A DNA stretch of 64,000 nucleotides from Hormoscilla sp. GM7CHS1pb (GCA_014323675.1 JACONN010000003.1:434001-498000); one strand, 5' to 3'; positions 17,263 to 26,376 are shown, numbered from the stretch's first letter. Notes: a model not told the origin generated them from the letters alone. Translations and numbers: made by a program.

Positions 17263-18552
17263 CTAACACAGAGTGTGAATAAAATCAAACAAATGGTGAG
17301 CCATCTCCAATTTACTACTTGCTGGGATCTCCTGCTGGCGTCCTGTGGCATCTAAAAAGATCGCCTGATTTGTATCGCCGCCAAACCCCGCATTGGGAAG
17401 ATCGATCTGGTTGGCCGCGATCGCATCCAACTTTTTCCGTTGCAACTTCTCCCAAGCAGGCTTAACAATATCCCCAGTTTGGGCCGCAAAGCCAATTAAC
17501 CGTTGATGGGGTTGCTTCATGGCAGCCAACTCGGCGATTAGATCGGGTACTGGTTCTAATTCTAAAGCCGAAGGCAGTAACTTTTTCGGTAACTTCTCTG
17601 AAGCACAGGCAACAGGCTTGACATCTGCTACTGCTGCTGCCATAATTGTGATATCGGCTTCCGGAAAGCAATTCAGCAGGTGTGATCGCATTTCGGCAGC
17701 ACTGACAACCGAGATAGTTTTCATCTCCAGTGCTGGTAAAGAGGATAAACCCGCATGTACCAGGGTTACCGTAGCCCCTCGGTGAACTGCTGCCCGCGCC
17801 AAAGCCAATCCCATCTTACCAGTAGCAGGATTGCCAATAAAGCGCACCGGGTCCAGATGTTCCCGCGTGCCCCCCGCACCGATCAACACCCGCTTGCCAG
17901 CTAAATCTCGTTTGCCGCCAGTATGTAAGAGAGAGTAGATATGAGTAATAATATCCGCAGGTTCTGCCATCCGTCCAGCACCCACCCGATTTTTCGGTCG
18001 TTTCCGGGAGCGCCCACCCTGTTGTGTCGCATCCTGCGCACAACATGGGTGGGCGCTCCGGAAACGAAAGTCCGCGGGCCGATCGCACGCCAGGATCCCA
18101 GTTCCCATTCCGGCACTATGATAGCGGTTATCCCGGAGCAACTCTTGCCAATTTCGCTGCACCGCCTGCTGGGACCACATATCCGTATTCATTGCTGGTG
18201 CTAACAAGATGGGACAAGTGGAAGCTAGTACCGTATTGGTCAGCAAATTATCCGCCAAACCATAGGTTAACTTTGCTAGCGTATTTGCTGTTAACGGCGC
18301 GATCGCCAATATCTGCGCCCATTCTCCCAACTCGATATGTAGCGGACGTCCGTGGAGCGGTTGCCAGAAATCCTCATCAATGTAAGCTTGATGGCGACAG
18401 AGAGTCGCCACCGTCAGGGGTGTAATAAATTCTCGGGCACCAATGGTCACAATTGCCCGCACTTCCACCCCAGCTTTTGCTAGAGTTGAAAGTACCTCAC
18501 AGACCTTGTAAGCCGCAATCGAGCCAGTGATGCCAATCAGAACCCGTTCCAT
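17263..18552 (-). CDS. coaBC: Phosphopantothenoylcysteine decarboxylase / phosphopantothenate-cysteine ligase
   Basis: Bifunctional coenzyme A biosynthesis enzyme (Dfp), 429 residues from ATG at 18552 ([16 protein letters not shown]). The CoaC half shows His72 (LHIELG), PAMN (119-122) and the substrate-clamp Cys156 (GTGILAC). The CoaB half has [23 protein letters not shown] and a KLDAIAAN segment. The clamp loop that normally runs from ACG to GRMAEP is expanded by about 30 residues, because a 68-bp palindrome (17999-18066) is inserted in frame. The gene follows the DUF2555 gene by 5 nt. The insertion sits in the flexible flap over the active site, so activity is uncertain but the frame is kept. 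Confidence 0.92.
   Translation of the reverse strand: MERVLIGITGSIAAYKVCEVLSTLAKAGVEVRAIVTIGAREFITPLTVATLCRHQAYIDEDFWQPLHGRPLHIELGEWAQILAIAPLTANTLAKLTYGLADNLLTNTVLASTCPILLAPAMNTDMWSQQAVQRNWQELLRDNRYHSAGMGTGILACDRPADFRFRSAHPCCAQDATQQGGRSRKRPKNRVGAGRMAEPADIITHIYSLLHTGGKRDLAGKRVLIGAGGTREHLDPVRFIGNPATGKMGLALARAAVHRGATVTLVHAGLSSLPALEMKTISVVSAAEMRSHLLNCFPEADITIMAAAVADVKPVACASEKLPKKLLPSALELEPVPDLIAELAAMKQPHQRLIGFAAQTGDIVKPAWEKLQRKKLDAIAANQIDLPNAGFGGDTNQAIFLDATGRQQEIPASSKLEMAHHLFDFIHTLC
17999..18066. repeat. Long palindrome inside coaBC
   Basis: Arms CGTTTCCGGGAGCGCCCACC and GGTGGGCGCTCCGGAAACG pair almost perfectly, and inner arms continue through GTTGTG/CACAAC around a loop of about 10 nt. A related palindrome with the same GCGCCCACC core lies at 25876-25944. 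Confidence 0.88.
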
Positions 18553-18557
18553 GTTCC

Positions 18558-18785
18558 TTATGCTTCGTCGTAAGCTTCCAAGTCTAGCAATTCGATGTAG
18601 GGTTCGACCAACTCCGGACGCTGAAAGGCGATCGCCCGTAGCAGATGCCAATCCTGCAACCCTTCAAACACATTACTATACTCATCGCGATCCAGACGTG
18701 CGGCCAGTTCCGCCACTTCCGCCGCCGTCATCGTGAATATCTCCTGCACCGTGCCGGAAAAATCAGAAATGCTTAAAGTTCCCAT
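18558..18785 (-). CDS. DUF2555 family protein
   Basis: A 75-residue protein of a family confined to cyanobacteria, recognised by [20 protein letters not shown] and the ending [10 protein letters not shown]. The function is unknown. ATG at 18785 follows GGGGTGGGAG; a later ATG at 18731 would also give a product. The segment between the two, reading SISDFSGTV, is made by the dispersed TCNGATTTTTCCGG motif, so the N-terminus may be an acquired extension. It is directly upstream of coaBC, likely co-transcribed. Confidence 0.85.
   Translation of the reverse strand: MGTLSISDFSGTVQEIFTMTAAEVAELAARLDRDEYSNVFEGLQDWHLLRAIAFQRPELVEPYIELLDLEAYDEA
18746..18767 (-). repeat. Dispersed 22-bp motif, copy 2 (inside the DUF2555 gene)
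   Basis: On the minus strand TCTGATTTTTCCGGCACGGT followed by GC; encodes SDFSGTV at the N-terminus of the DUF2555 protein. Confidence 0.7.
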
Positions 18786-18862
18786 TGCTCCCACCCCTTT
18801 TCAGTTCTTGCAGCGGCCCAATTACCTATAGTACTGCATTTTCTTCATGGGCAGTAATTTTT

Positions 18863-19507
18863 CTAAAGTTCTTCTGCAAGCACTTGCTGATAAATTTGTC
18901 GCAGATAGGGCGTCATTGAGTTGCTTTCAATGCCGTAGCCTAAACTCGTCCAAGTCCCCGACAGCAACCGGAACACATAATCCCACTCTCCTTGCCGGAG
19001 CAATTGAGGAATATCCGCACCCCAAGCATAATAGTCACTCAGCCACTCATGCATCACGGCATCCTGATATTGCGGCTCAAAACTATAAGACTCCCAAAGC
19101 AGAAACCTCCAGGGCCTCGGGTGATAAATTCGCGCCTTTTCTATCCAAGTCGTAGTCAGAAACTGATAGCGACCCGCCGCCGTAGTGCAATTTCCCCGAT
19201 TTGGTCCCGTCACAATAGTCACGCATTTATCCGGATGGCTGCTCAGGTCTTCCGCCTGTTCGCCACCATACAAAACCCCATAGGGTTGAGGATAGTTCGA
19301 TTCGCTGGCGGAGATAGTTCGCATCAAAGCCCGAATATAGGGGTCGCCTCCTTTCATGACCAGGGGCTTTCTCGCACCACGTATAACTTCCTTGGTGCCT
19401 GGGAGATACCCTGTAGGACTCCTCAAGTCCCGCCATGCAGGGTACAACAATATCAACGCGATCGCCAGAATGCCGCTGGCCAGAAAAAAATTTTTTCTCT
19501 CTGTCAT
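18863..19507 (-). CDS. Lysozyme-like muramidase, membrane anchored
   Basis: A 214-residue protein. A hydrophobic signal-anchor occupies residues 7-24. The domain has DPYIRALMRTISASES (with a candidate catalytic Glu) and CTTAAGRYQFL, typical of lambda-lysozyme/endolysin-like muramidases (COG4678 type). Inference: a periplasmic peptidoglycan hydrolase. Its start codon overlaps the stop of the upstream SDR gene (ATGA, 19504-19507), so the two form an operon. No phage genes are adjacent, so a cell-wall role of the host is more likely than lysis. Confidence 0.8.
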   Translation of the reverse strand: MTERKNFFLASGILAIALILLYPAWRDLRSPTGYLPGTKEVIRGARKPLVMKGGDPYIRALMRTISASESNYPQPYGVLYGGEQAEDLSSHPDKCVTIVTGPNRGNCTTAAGRYQFLTTTWIEKARIYHPRPWRFLLWESYSFEPQYQDAVMHEWLSDYYAWGADIPQLLRQGEWDYVFRLLSGTWTSLGYGIESNSMTPYLRQIYQQVLAEEL

Positions 19508-20163
19508 ACCACACTGGCAAATAACTGCTCGAACGTCTGACTTGGCGCTTGGGCCTTCGTCACTATTTCTACTATTTTATTGCGGGCAGCAGGTTGATAT
19601 AGCGCCTCCACGCAGACCTGTGCCACTTTGCGCCTAGGAATTCTACCATCAAACAGAGTATCCGCCCCTGACATGACTATTGGCTCATTATTGTCTGCAT
19701 TTGTTAGGCCACCTGGTCGGACGATCGTGTAAGTCAAACCACTTTTGCAGATATATTGCTCTGCTTGCTTTTTCCACCACAGAATCAACCAAAACAAGTT
19801 TAGTGGATGGAATAGTTGGGAAACGCACAGAGAAGATACAATCGCAAAATGCTCAATTCCCTTCACTTTAGCCACATCTACCAAATTCTTGGTTCCTTCA
19901 TAGTCTACTCTGTAGGGACCGCTGGGGTCTAAGCTGGGCTTGGCACCAGTGGCACAAAGCAGTACCGTACTGTCTCCGATCGCCCTGGCGATGCTATCTG
20001 GGTTTAATACATCGCCGGTAATTAACTCGGCCTGGGCTGGCAGAATTCTACTAGCCGTCTCTCTATTCCGCACTAGGGCCCGGACCGGTATCGACCGCCC
20101 CACCAGTTCAAGGACTATCCTGCGTCCTGTCTCACCTGTCGCTCCTGCTACAAATGCTTTCAT
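19504..20163 (-). CDS. Atypical short-chain dehydrogenase / NAD(P)-binding protein
   Basis: A 219-residue protein with MKAFVAGATGETGRRIV at the start; GATGETG at 7-13 is the dinucleotide-binding turn of atypical SDRs. FAIVSSL and YTIVRPGGL match the NmrA/Ycf39-like group, which lacks a full YxxxK catalytic pair. The role may be NAD(P)H sensing or chaperone-like assembly of membrane complexes, as for relatives in photosynthetic organisms; this is inference. It is the first gene of a two-gene operon with the lysozyme-like protein. Confidence 0.85.
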   Translation of the reverse strand: MKAFVAGATGETGRRIVLELVGRSIPVRALVRNRETASRILPAQAELITGDVLNPDSIARAIGDSTVLLCATGAKPSLDPSGPYRVDYEGTKNLVDVAKVKGIEHFAIVSSLCVSQLFHPLNLFWLILWWKKQAEQYICKSGLTYTIVRPGGLTNADNNEPIVMSGADTLFDGRIPRRKVAQVCVEALYQPAARNKIVEIVTKAQAPSQTFEQLFASVV

Positions 20164-20380
20164 CTACTATTCATTGCTTTGTCTCCAATTGTTAATATAG
20201 CTAGTTTTTGGCATTGCAGTTCGATATCTCTGCCAGAGCTCTTGTCCCAGGGGACATGGCTACGCCCCCAGCGCAGCGCTATCGGCACACAGGAGACATC
20301 GTTGCGAAATACCCCAATTCCTGTATATTTACCCGAGGTCAAACCTATTCCTTAACTTAGACTTTCGCCCGCTGCATTGA
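20164..20380. other. Intergenic region upstream of IS630 copy 1
   Basis: Contains palindromic GC-rich sequence (GTCCCAGGGGAC at about 20244). No gene is seen. Confidence 0.4.
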
Positions 20381-20454
20381 TATTGTCATTTTAATTAAAA
20401 AAGAGACAGAAGTAAGCTAAAATAAAAAGAGGATATTTTTAAGGATTGATAACA

Positions 20455-20838
20455 ATGTCGTACAGTCTAGACTTAAGGCAAAAAGTTATAACTTATCTAG
20501 AGAATGGTGGCTCCATTACGAAGGCAGCGAAAATTTTTGGAATAGGACGAGCCACTATATACAGATGGTTAAATCGTCAAAACCTAGAGCCAACCAAGGT
20601 GGAACGACGTCAGAGAAAACTGGATTGGAAAGCATTAGAAAAAGATGTCCAAGAAAATCCTGATGCCAAATTGATAGAGAGAGCTAAAAAATTTGGAGTC
20701 CACCCGACTGCTATCTGGTATGCACTCAACAAAATACAAATTACCCGAAAAAAAAAAGAACTCCGGTATCGAGAAAGAAACAGAGAAGAAAGAATAAAGT
20801 ATTATAGAATTTTGCCTTATCAAAATGTATGGAAGTGA
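20455..20838 (+). CDS. IS630 transposase, ORF A (DNA-binding half), copy 1
   Basis: From ATG at 20455 this gives about 127 residues, MSYSLDLRQKV, with a helix-turn-helix (GGSITKAAKIFGIGRATIYRW). It lies one frame behind ORF B, with 14 nt of overlap, so a full transposase would need a +1 shift, either programmed or a fixed mutation. Confidence 0.88.
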   Translation: MSYSLDLRQKVITYLENGGSITKAAKIFGIGRATIYRWLNRQNLEPTKVERRQRKLDWKALEKDVQENPDAKLIERAKKFGVHPTAIWYALNKIQITRKKKELRYRERNREERIKYYRILPYQNVWK

Positions 20839-21298
20839 AAGTCTTGTATTCATTGATGAGTCAGGGTTTGAGGATATTCAGTCTTGTATTTATGGATGGT
20901 CGAAAAAAGGTAAAAAAGTGTATGGAGAAAAACAAGGGAAACGGGGAACCAGAGAAAATTTAGTAGCAGGACGAAGAAAAAAAGAAAAAGATTTAATTGC
21001 GCCAATGTTATTTAGAGGTAGTCTAAATGCTGATGGTATGATCGGTTGGTTAGTAAAATATTTATTACCGGAATTAAAAATTATTTCAATATTAATCATG
21101 GACAATGCACCTATTCATAGAAAGAACGTGATTAGAGATTTAGTAGAGTCAGCAGGTCATAAAGTATTATTTTTGCCAAAATACTCTCCCGACCTCAATG
21201 ATATTGAGCATGATTTTAGTGCCTTAAAGAGAGCCAGAATGTATGCACCTGTAGGCACATCTTTGGATGAAGTTATCCGGGATTATTGTGCTATTTAG
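20825..21298 (+). CDS. IS630 transposase, ORF B (DDE half), copy 1
   Basis: 157 residues. The DDE catalytic residues are visible: FIDESGF (first Asp), IMDNAPIH (second Asp) and YSPDLNDIEH (Glu). Since both copies keep the two-frame layout yet have clearly moved, the layout is probably compatible with transposition. Confidence 0.88.
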   Translation: MYGSESLVFIDESGFEDIQSCIYGWSKKGKKVYGEKQGKRGTRENLVAGRRKKEKDLIAPMLFRGSLNADGMIGWLVKYLLPELKIISILIMDNAPIHRKNVIRDLVESAGHKVLFLPKYSPDLNDIEHDFSALKRARMYAPVGTSLDEVIRDYCAI

Positions 21299-21477
21299 TG
21301 CTGTCTCATTGTTATTTAAAAAACTATATAGATCGCTTTTGCGTGATACTGTGGGGCAATTAACTGGGGGGCGGAGCCCCTTATTAGCCTCACCCCCTGA
21401 TGGCGCTTGACTTTCCTCCCCCTCCCCCCCTCACCCCTCAGAATGCCTTGAATTGGTAATTCGCCCACAGCATCTTG

Positions 21478-21503
21478 CGTTCCCAGGCGGGAGCCAGGGA
21501 ACG
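21478..21503. repeat. CGTTCCC palindrome, copy 4
   Basis: Arms CGTTCCC and GGGAACG with a 12-nt centre, next to the GAATTGGTAATTCGC block. Confidence 0.75.
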
Positions 21504-21621
21504 AGGGTAATTTGAGTCGCACTAAAAGCTGTGAATTACTCTAGAGAATATTAAACCTAAGCAAACAGCGGGAAGACAGAAGAATTTCCATACTAGGCAT
21601 AATCTGCCCATGCCCCCCTTG

Positions 21622-21647
21622 CGTTCCCAGGCAGAGCCGTGGGAACG
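21622..21647. repeat. CGTTCCC palindrome, copy 5
   Basis: CGTTCCCAGGC...GTGGGAACG, 35 nt downstream of the DUF4079 gene stop. Confidence 0.75.
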
Positions 21648-21682
21648 AGGGAGAAGTATGTGGAACTTCTATACCATAATAA

Positions 21683-22147
21683 TTACATCTTGTCAAGGAT
21701 GTTTTGCACAATCTGCAGGCCCGTGACAGCCTGCCAAGCAAACAGACCTACGAGAGTAACATTCAGGGTAATATGAGAGTAGCGTGCCCAATCTTGTCCT
21801 TTCTGCAGGAAGGGGGCCAGAGAGGCTGACATGGCAATCAGTCCAGTCATGGCTAATCCTACTAGCAGGTGAGGTCCAAAGAAGAGCTTGCCGTTGTTGA
21901 TATAGGTGACGGCCATACCGCCAATGGCACCGACAACCATCAAGGCTAGCAGGATTGAGCCAACTTGGTAATGTTTGACGTTGAATTTGCCTTTAATTAA
22001 CTCTTTCTTGGCTTCTCCTTCGGCGGTCCTGGTCTTGCGGACCTTGAGGCCGAGGGACATAGCATAAATGGAGGCCGCTAGCAATACCCACATAAATACG
22101 GGGTGAAAGAATTGGCTCCAAAATTTGACAGACTCTGGGATTTCCAC
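21683..22147 (-). CDS. DUF4079 membrane protein (cytochrome b561-like)
   Basis: 154 residues with four hydrophobic segments (around 13-30, 63-82, 90-110 and 124-145). Conserved His residues occur in the first (FFHPVFMW) and third (FGPHLLVG) segments, and YSHITLN precedes the fourth. This matches DUF4079, a cyanobacterial family resembling cytochrome b561-type haem proteins; the haem role is inferred. The start is GTG at 22147 with AGGAGA about 12 nt upstream. It stands alone between repeats and the divergently read ankyrin gene. Confidence 0.85.
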   Translation of the reverse strand: MEIPESVKFWSQFFHPVFMWVLLAASIYAMSLGLKVRKTRTAEGEAKKELIKGKFNVKHYQVGSILLALMVVGAIGGMAVTYINNGKLFFGPHLLVGLAMTGLIAMSASLAPFLQKGQDWARYSHITLNVTLVGLFAWQAVTGLQIVQNILDKM

Positions 22148-22242
22148 GATCGCGGTGTTCTCCTAATTGCTGGATGTATCGTTATAAAAGTTAACATATC
22201 ATCATATTGAGAGTGCGCGTGCGCAAATATGTGGGATGATGT

Positions 22243-23649
22243 ATGGGCATGAACTCAAATGATGTCTTACTACTCCGGGCGGCGCTAAGGGGCGATCGCC
22301 ACCAGGTGCAAACCCTGCTGGTCCAGGGTGCTAATGCCAATGCCACCGCTGCAGACGGCACGACGGCTTTGATGTATGCCGCTGCCTTGGGCTACACAGA
22401 AATTATCAGACTATTACTAGACTATGGTGCCTCTGTCAACAGGACGCGCAAGTTGTTTGGGGTCACGGCTTTGATGCTGGCCTCCGGGAACGGAAGTCTG
22501 GATGTGGTCCGGACTTTGGTTGCTAGCGGGGCTGAGGTGAACGCCAAAAATGATGATGGCAGTACGGCATTGATGGTGGCATCCCTGAAGGGGTATGTCC
22601 CTATAGTCAGATTATTGCTCAAAGCTGGGGCAGATGTCAAGATCGCCGATGCCGATGCCGATACAGCCCTTAACCTGGCAGTAAGTAAAGGTCATCTCCA
22701 GGTAGCAAAGCTATTGTTAGAGGCTGGGGCTGATGCTAACGATACTACATCGGAGGGGAGAACGGTGCTGATGCAGGCGGCAGCACGGGGTGAGTTGCAG
22801 ATCGTCCAAGTATTGTTAGCTGCTGGTGCTGACCCGAAGGCTTCGGATGATGATGGGGAGACAGCCTTAAGTTTAGCGGCTGACTGGGGTCATACCAGTA
22901 CAGTGCAAGCATTGCTAGAGGCTAGTGCCGATGTGCAGGGGAAAAATATAGAGGGCGGTACGGCCCCGATGGCTGCCGCTGCTGGGGGTTACGCTGAGAT
23001 CGTGACGGCTTTACTGGACGCCGGTGCGGATGTCAATGCTAAAGATAGAGATGGCGAGATGGCATTAAACTTGGCGGTGACCGAAGGTCATCTGCAAGTA
23101 GTGGAGATTTTACTCGGGCGAGGCGCTGAGGTGAATGCTAGAAACCAGCTGGGTGACACGCCTTTAATTTTAGCGGCTTGGCACGATCGCGCTCAAATAG
23201 CGGCAGCGTTACTACAAAAGTCGGCTGATGTCAATAGCAAAAATATGGGACAGACTCCTCTGACTATAGCAGCCGATCGGGGACATCTGGAGACTCTCCA
23301 GATATTACTGGATGCTGGTGCGGATGCAAATATTGTAGATGACAAGGGTAAAACGGCTCTGATGAGGGCAGCCGATCGGGGGGCGAGGTCGGTGGTACGG
23401 CTTTTGTTGGCTGCTGGTGTGGATGTGAACAAGATAGATGGGGCTGGGGCTACGGCTTTGATGTGGGGAGCTCATCGAGGTTATACAAACATTGTCAGGA
23501 TGATACTGTCAAGCGGTGCGGATGTCAAGCAGAAAAATCGCGGTGGTTACACAGCTGCCATGATTGCAGAGTTTAACGGTTATTCTGAAGTTGTAGAGTT
23601 ATTGCAGGCAGCGGGCGAACAGGGCTGTGTGCGCGAAAAATCGAATTAA
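22243..23649 (+). CDS. Ankyrin-repeat protein
   Basis: 468 residues consisting almost wholly of 32-34-residue ankyrin units (about 13), each with the TALMxAAxxGxxxIVxxLLxAGADVN pattern. No signal peptide, membrane segment or catalytic domain is visible; a short tail follows the last unit. Ankyrin stacks bind other proteins, so this is a cytoplasmic scaffold or inhibitor; the partner is unknown. ATG at 22243 or 22249. It stands alone between two convergent or degraded regions. Confidence 0.9.
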   Translation: MGMNSNDVLLLRAALRGDRHQVQTLLVQGANANATAADGTTALMYAAALGYTEIIRLLLDYGASVNRTRKLFGVTALMLASGNGSLDVVRTLVASGAEVNAKNDDGSTALMVASLKGYVPIVRLLLKAGADVKIADADADTALNLAVSKGHLQVAKLLLEAGADANDTTSEGRTVLMQAAARGELQIVQVLLAAGADPKASDDDGETALSLAADWGHTSTVQALLEASADVQGKNIEGGTAPMAAAAGGYAEIVTALLDAGADVNAKDRDGEMALNLAVTEGHLQVVEILLGRGAEVNARNQLGDTPLILAAWHDRAQIAAALLQKSADVNSKNMGQTPLTIAADRGHLETLQILLDAGADANIVDDKGKTALMRAADRGARSVVRLLLAAGVDVNKIDGAGATALMWGAHRGYTNIVRMILSSGADVKQKNRGGYTAAMIAEFNGYSEVVELLQAAGEQGCVREKSN

Positions 23650-23789
23650 CAATTAGCCGGAGATCCGAGAGCGCACCCGAAATTGTTTGAGAAATGAAAT
23701 ACAGGTAGTGATGCACACAGTAATGGGAGTGAGTCAATCGGAAATCTAGAGGTTAACAGCATTTCTTGTGAGAGCATCTCACTTTTGCA

Positions 23790-24226
23790 TTTGTATTTGT
23801 GAAGAATTGCTAATTCGACAACTAGATGAAATGTGGTCTTTTGTGGGAAACAAGCAAAAAAAGCAGTGGCTCTGGCTTGCTTTAGACGAGTTAACTCGCG
23901 AAATTGTTGGAGTTTATGTGGGCGATAGTTCAGCTCAATCGGCTAAAAAACACGGCTTGCGCCGCGCTGCGCGATCGGGAATACCTCCTGTTGCTCGTCA
24001 ATGTGCGGTTTGTTATACCGACATAGGGAAAGCATATCAACAAGGCACCGCCTGTAGGGAAAGAATCGGGAAGGACGAGTCTCATTGAAAGACTGAACAA
24101 CATTTGACGACCGTTCTTAAAAAAACTGGAGAACCACATCGGTGGGATTTGGAACTTTGTCCACGCTTCGCTACTATAATTATTGCCTACGATCGCGCTC
24201 CCATTACTGTGCATGACTACCGATAA
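23790..24226 (+). pseudogene. IS1-family transposase remnant
   Basis: ELLIRQLDEMWSFVGNKQKK and TREIVGVYVGD followed by RQCAVCYTD match the IS1-type InsB transposase. A GC-rich dispersed repeat (GCGCCGCGCTGCGCGATCGG) replaces the expected residues in mid-domain near 23955-23980. Frameshifts and stops follow after 24088, but family sequence continues (KKLENHIG, IWNFVHA) to the start of the next gene. Inactive. Confidence 0.75.
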
Positions 24227-25438
24227 ATGAAATACAAACTACTATACGAAAAACTTCGGAAGCGCAAACTGCAGGCGGGGGAACTTATATTCTCTGAGGG
24301 CGACCCTGGGGATTACGCTTACATCATTGAAGAAGGTGCGATCGAAATCTGGACGGAGATTGATGGCCAGCGGTTGGTGCTGAATGTGCTCTCAGCGGGG
24401 AGCATGTTCGGAGAGCTGGCCCTGGTGGACGGACGCACCCGATCTGCATCTGCGACGGCAAAAGGCGATGTGCTTTTGACTCTGATGACCCAAGAGCAGG
24501 TTAACCAGCGGATCCAGTCCGCTGACCCGATCCTGCGCATGCTGCTGCTGGTGGCGATCCGTTACTTCCGCTCAGAGACTGAGAAGTTGCGACACTATAC
24601 TGAAGAGCAAATTACCTCTTACTCTGACCCCCGTGCGGACTTGGAAGGTCGGATCTCAGAAGCGGTGGAAATGATCCGGATGGAGAGTGAGTTGCGCACG
24701 GCGATCGACGAGGAGCAATTTACTCTCCTCTACCAGCCTGTCATACATCTGGAAAGGGGGCAAATTGTCGGCTTTGAGGCCCTGATCCGATGGCAAAGTC
24801 CGACGCGGGGTTTGGTGCGCCCGGATCTGTTCATCCCCCTAGCGGAATCAACTTCCCTGATTGTCCCGATCGGGCAATGGGTGATTGCAGAGGGAGTCCG
24901 GGCCTTGCAGGAGATAGAGTCGGTGACTGGTAAGCAGATGTTCGTCAATCTCAATATTGCTAATCGCCAGATTGAAGACCCTGATTTCTTTGAATTCCTC
25001 CTGGAAGAAACCCGTCAAGTGCAACCCAGTCAGATTAAGTTGGAAATCCTGGAACGCAGTCTGTTCGACAGTGATGCGGCGATCGCCTGGGTGCGCCGTT
25101 GCCGTTCCCTCGGCTTTCCTCTGGTCCTGGATGACTTCGGTACTGGCTATTCTAGTCTCCAATATCTGAATAAGTATCGCTTCGATACCATCAAGATCGA
25201 TAAGTCCTTTATCTGGGGACTGGATGATAAAGCTAACAGTCGCAGCATCTGTCAGGCGATCGTGGACCTGTCCCATGCCCTGGGCATGACAGTTGTCGCT
25301 GAGGGTGTGGAGAAGTCTTCCCACGTCAATGTTTTGCGCGAGATCGGCTGCAGTTTTGGACAGGGCTACTTTTTTGCTAAACCCATGCCCCTGGAAAATG
25401 CTATTGCCCTCTTAGATAATCCTCCTTTTAGTTGGTAA
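24227..25438 (+). CDS. Cyclic-nucleotide-binding domain + EAL phosphodiesterase
   Basis: 403 residues. Residues 1-120 form a CRP-like cyclic-nucleotide-binding domain with the phosphate-binding motif FGELALVDGRTRSASA (61-76). After a helical linker, residues 155-400 are an EAL domain: EAL at 184-186, NLN at 241-243, LEILE at 272-276, DDFGTGYSS at 302-310, KIDKSF at 323-328, AEGVE at 358-362 and GQGYFFAKP at 378-386. The metal- and substrate-binding residues are all present, so it probably hydrolyses cyclic di-GMP. Inference: cAMP or cGMP controls c-di-GMP levels in one protein, plausibly for motility or attachment. No adjacent partner gene. Confidence 0.93.
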   Translation: MKYKLLYEKLRKRKLQAGELIFSEGDPGDYAYIIEEGAIEIWTEIDGQRLVLNVLSAGSMFGELALVDGRTRSASATAKGDVLLTLMTQEQVNQRIQSADPILRMLLLVAIRYFRSETEKLRHYTEEQITSYSDPRADLEGRISEAVEMIRMESELRTAIDEEQFTLLYQPVIHLERGQIVGFEALIRWQSPTRGLVRPDLFIPLAESTSLIVPIGQWVIAEGVRALQEIESVTGKQMFVNLNIANRQIEDPDFFEFLLEETRQVQPSQIKLEILERSLFDSDAAIAWVRRCRSLGFPLVLDDFGTGYSSLQYLNKYRFDTIKIDKSFIWGLDDKANSRSICQAIVDLSHALGMTVVAEGVEKSSHVNVLREIGCSFGQGYFFAKPMPLENAIALLDNPPFSW

Positions 25439-25688
25439 TGGTTAATATACTGCGAAGGGTACCTTTGCTCTTAGGGCCATATCTTGCTAACAAAAGCGCT
25501 AAGCAAATGTCATTGCGAGGGGGAATTGAGAGCTCCTTGTTTAGTAGAAGTAACACCCCCCGGGGGGTCTGATAGTTTAGCATACAACAGTTACTGCTTT
25601 GGGAGCCCCCCACGCAATGGCACGTTATTCGACCGAAGAGCGCAAATCGATTCCTTTCAAAGTATAGTTATTGCCATTAGCAATTCAG
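25439..25688. other. Intergenic region
   Basis: No gene seen; the segment has scattered C- and G-rich runs (CCCCCCGGGGGG near 25555) that could form a hairpin. Confidence 0.4.
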
Positions 25689-25870
25689 ATGCAGAACCAA
25701 TTAATCGAAACTTATCCTGACATCATGTCGGGTACAGGTATTTGCGGGCACCCGCGTACCAGCAAATACTCAGTGCAACTACCCCGGGAGAAAGTCAGCT
25801 ATGAATTTCTTGATGACTTTCCTACTGTCAGTCGCGATCGAGCTATAGCTGTCCTTAATTCAGCGATGGG
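25689..25870 (+). pseudogene. DUF433 antitoxin-like gene, frameshifted
   Basis: ATG at 25689 starts QNQLIETYPDIMSGT, then the frame is lost around GTGV/GTRVPA and regained at YEFLDDFPTVSRDRAIAVL. Both parts match the DUF433 pattern (PDIMxGTxxxxGTRVPV...FLxDFPTVxxD). Two compensating shifts mean the product would be aberrant. A long palindrome follows immediately. It appears to have lost its toxin partner. Confidence 0.65.
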
Positions 25871-25875
25871 ATCGT

Positions 25876-25944
25876 CGTGTCCGAGAGCGCCCACCCTGTC
25901 GCTCGCCTGCCCGGCAGCGACATGGGTGGGCGTCTCTGGACACG
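25876..25944. repeat. Long palindrome related to the one inside coaBC
   Basis: CGTGTCCGAGAGCGCCCACC pairs with GGTGGGCGTCTCTGGACACG, inner arms GTCGCT/AGCGAC. It shares the GCGCCCACC core with 17999-18066. It lies just after the DUF433 remnant. Confidence 0.8.
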
Positions 25945-25955
25945 ATCGGCTCACT

Positions 25956-25970
25956 AGAAACCCGGTTTCT
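25956..25970. repeat. AGAAACCCGGTTTCT palindrome
   Basis: Perfect 14-15-bp palindrome. Related AGAAACCGGGTTTCT copies occur at 58996, 59049 and 59100; a degraded one lies near 36156. Confidence 0.7.
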
Positions 25971-26376
25971 GATATCCTTGACTAGGTCTATGAGGCGATC
26001 GCCCTATTCCTGCGCCTCTGCCAGCACTTCCTGGTAAAGCCTTGGACTGATGCGTGCTTCTTGTGCTATCAGGGCGTCAAGAACTTCTTTGACGTTATCG
26101 ATCAGTCCTCGGCGTTTAGCAATCAACAGAGTTCCTACCGTGCCGATAACAGGCAGGTTTCGAGATTCTGCTACTAGCCTGGCCTTGCGATCGTCGAGCA
26201 ATATTTGATTTACGCCCAGTTCTTCTGCTAGAACAATGGCAGCGGTTTCACCTAAGTGAAGCTTTGTCTCGGCTTGAAGATCTAATATTTTCTGAGGATC
26301 GCTATTGTTATTTTAATTAAAAAAGAGACAGAAGTAAGCTAAAATAAAAAGAGGATATTTTTAAGGATTGATAACA

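Larger units (their letters stand above)
20383..21326 (+). mobile_element. IS630-family insertion sequence, copy 1
   Basis: 944 bp, flanked by the TA dinucleotide (20381-20382, 21327-21328), the usual IS630 target duplication. The ends form imperfect inverted repeats of 26-27 bp that share TTTTAA-TAA-AA-GAGACAG. It contains two overlapping ORFs. It is almost identical to copy 2 at 26305-27249, one base shorter at its right end. The encoded proteins are identical, so one copy arose recently. Boundaries follow from comparing both copies and from restoration of the gene interrupted by copy 2. Confidence 0.92.
21329..21682. other. Intergenic region with repeats
   Basis: Contains the CCTCCC-rich block ending GAATTGGTAATTCGCCCAC (about 21413-21470, also at 8590-8640) and two CGTTCCC palindromes (21478 and 21622). 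No gene. Confidence 0.6.
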
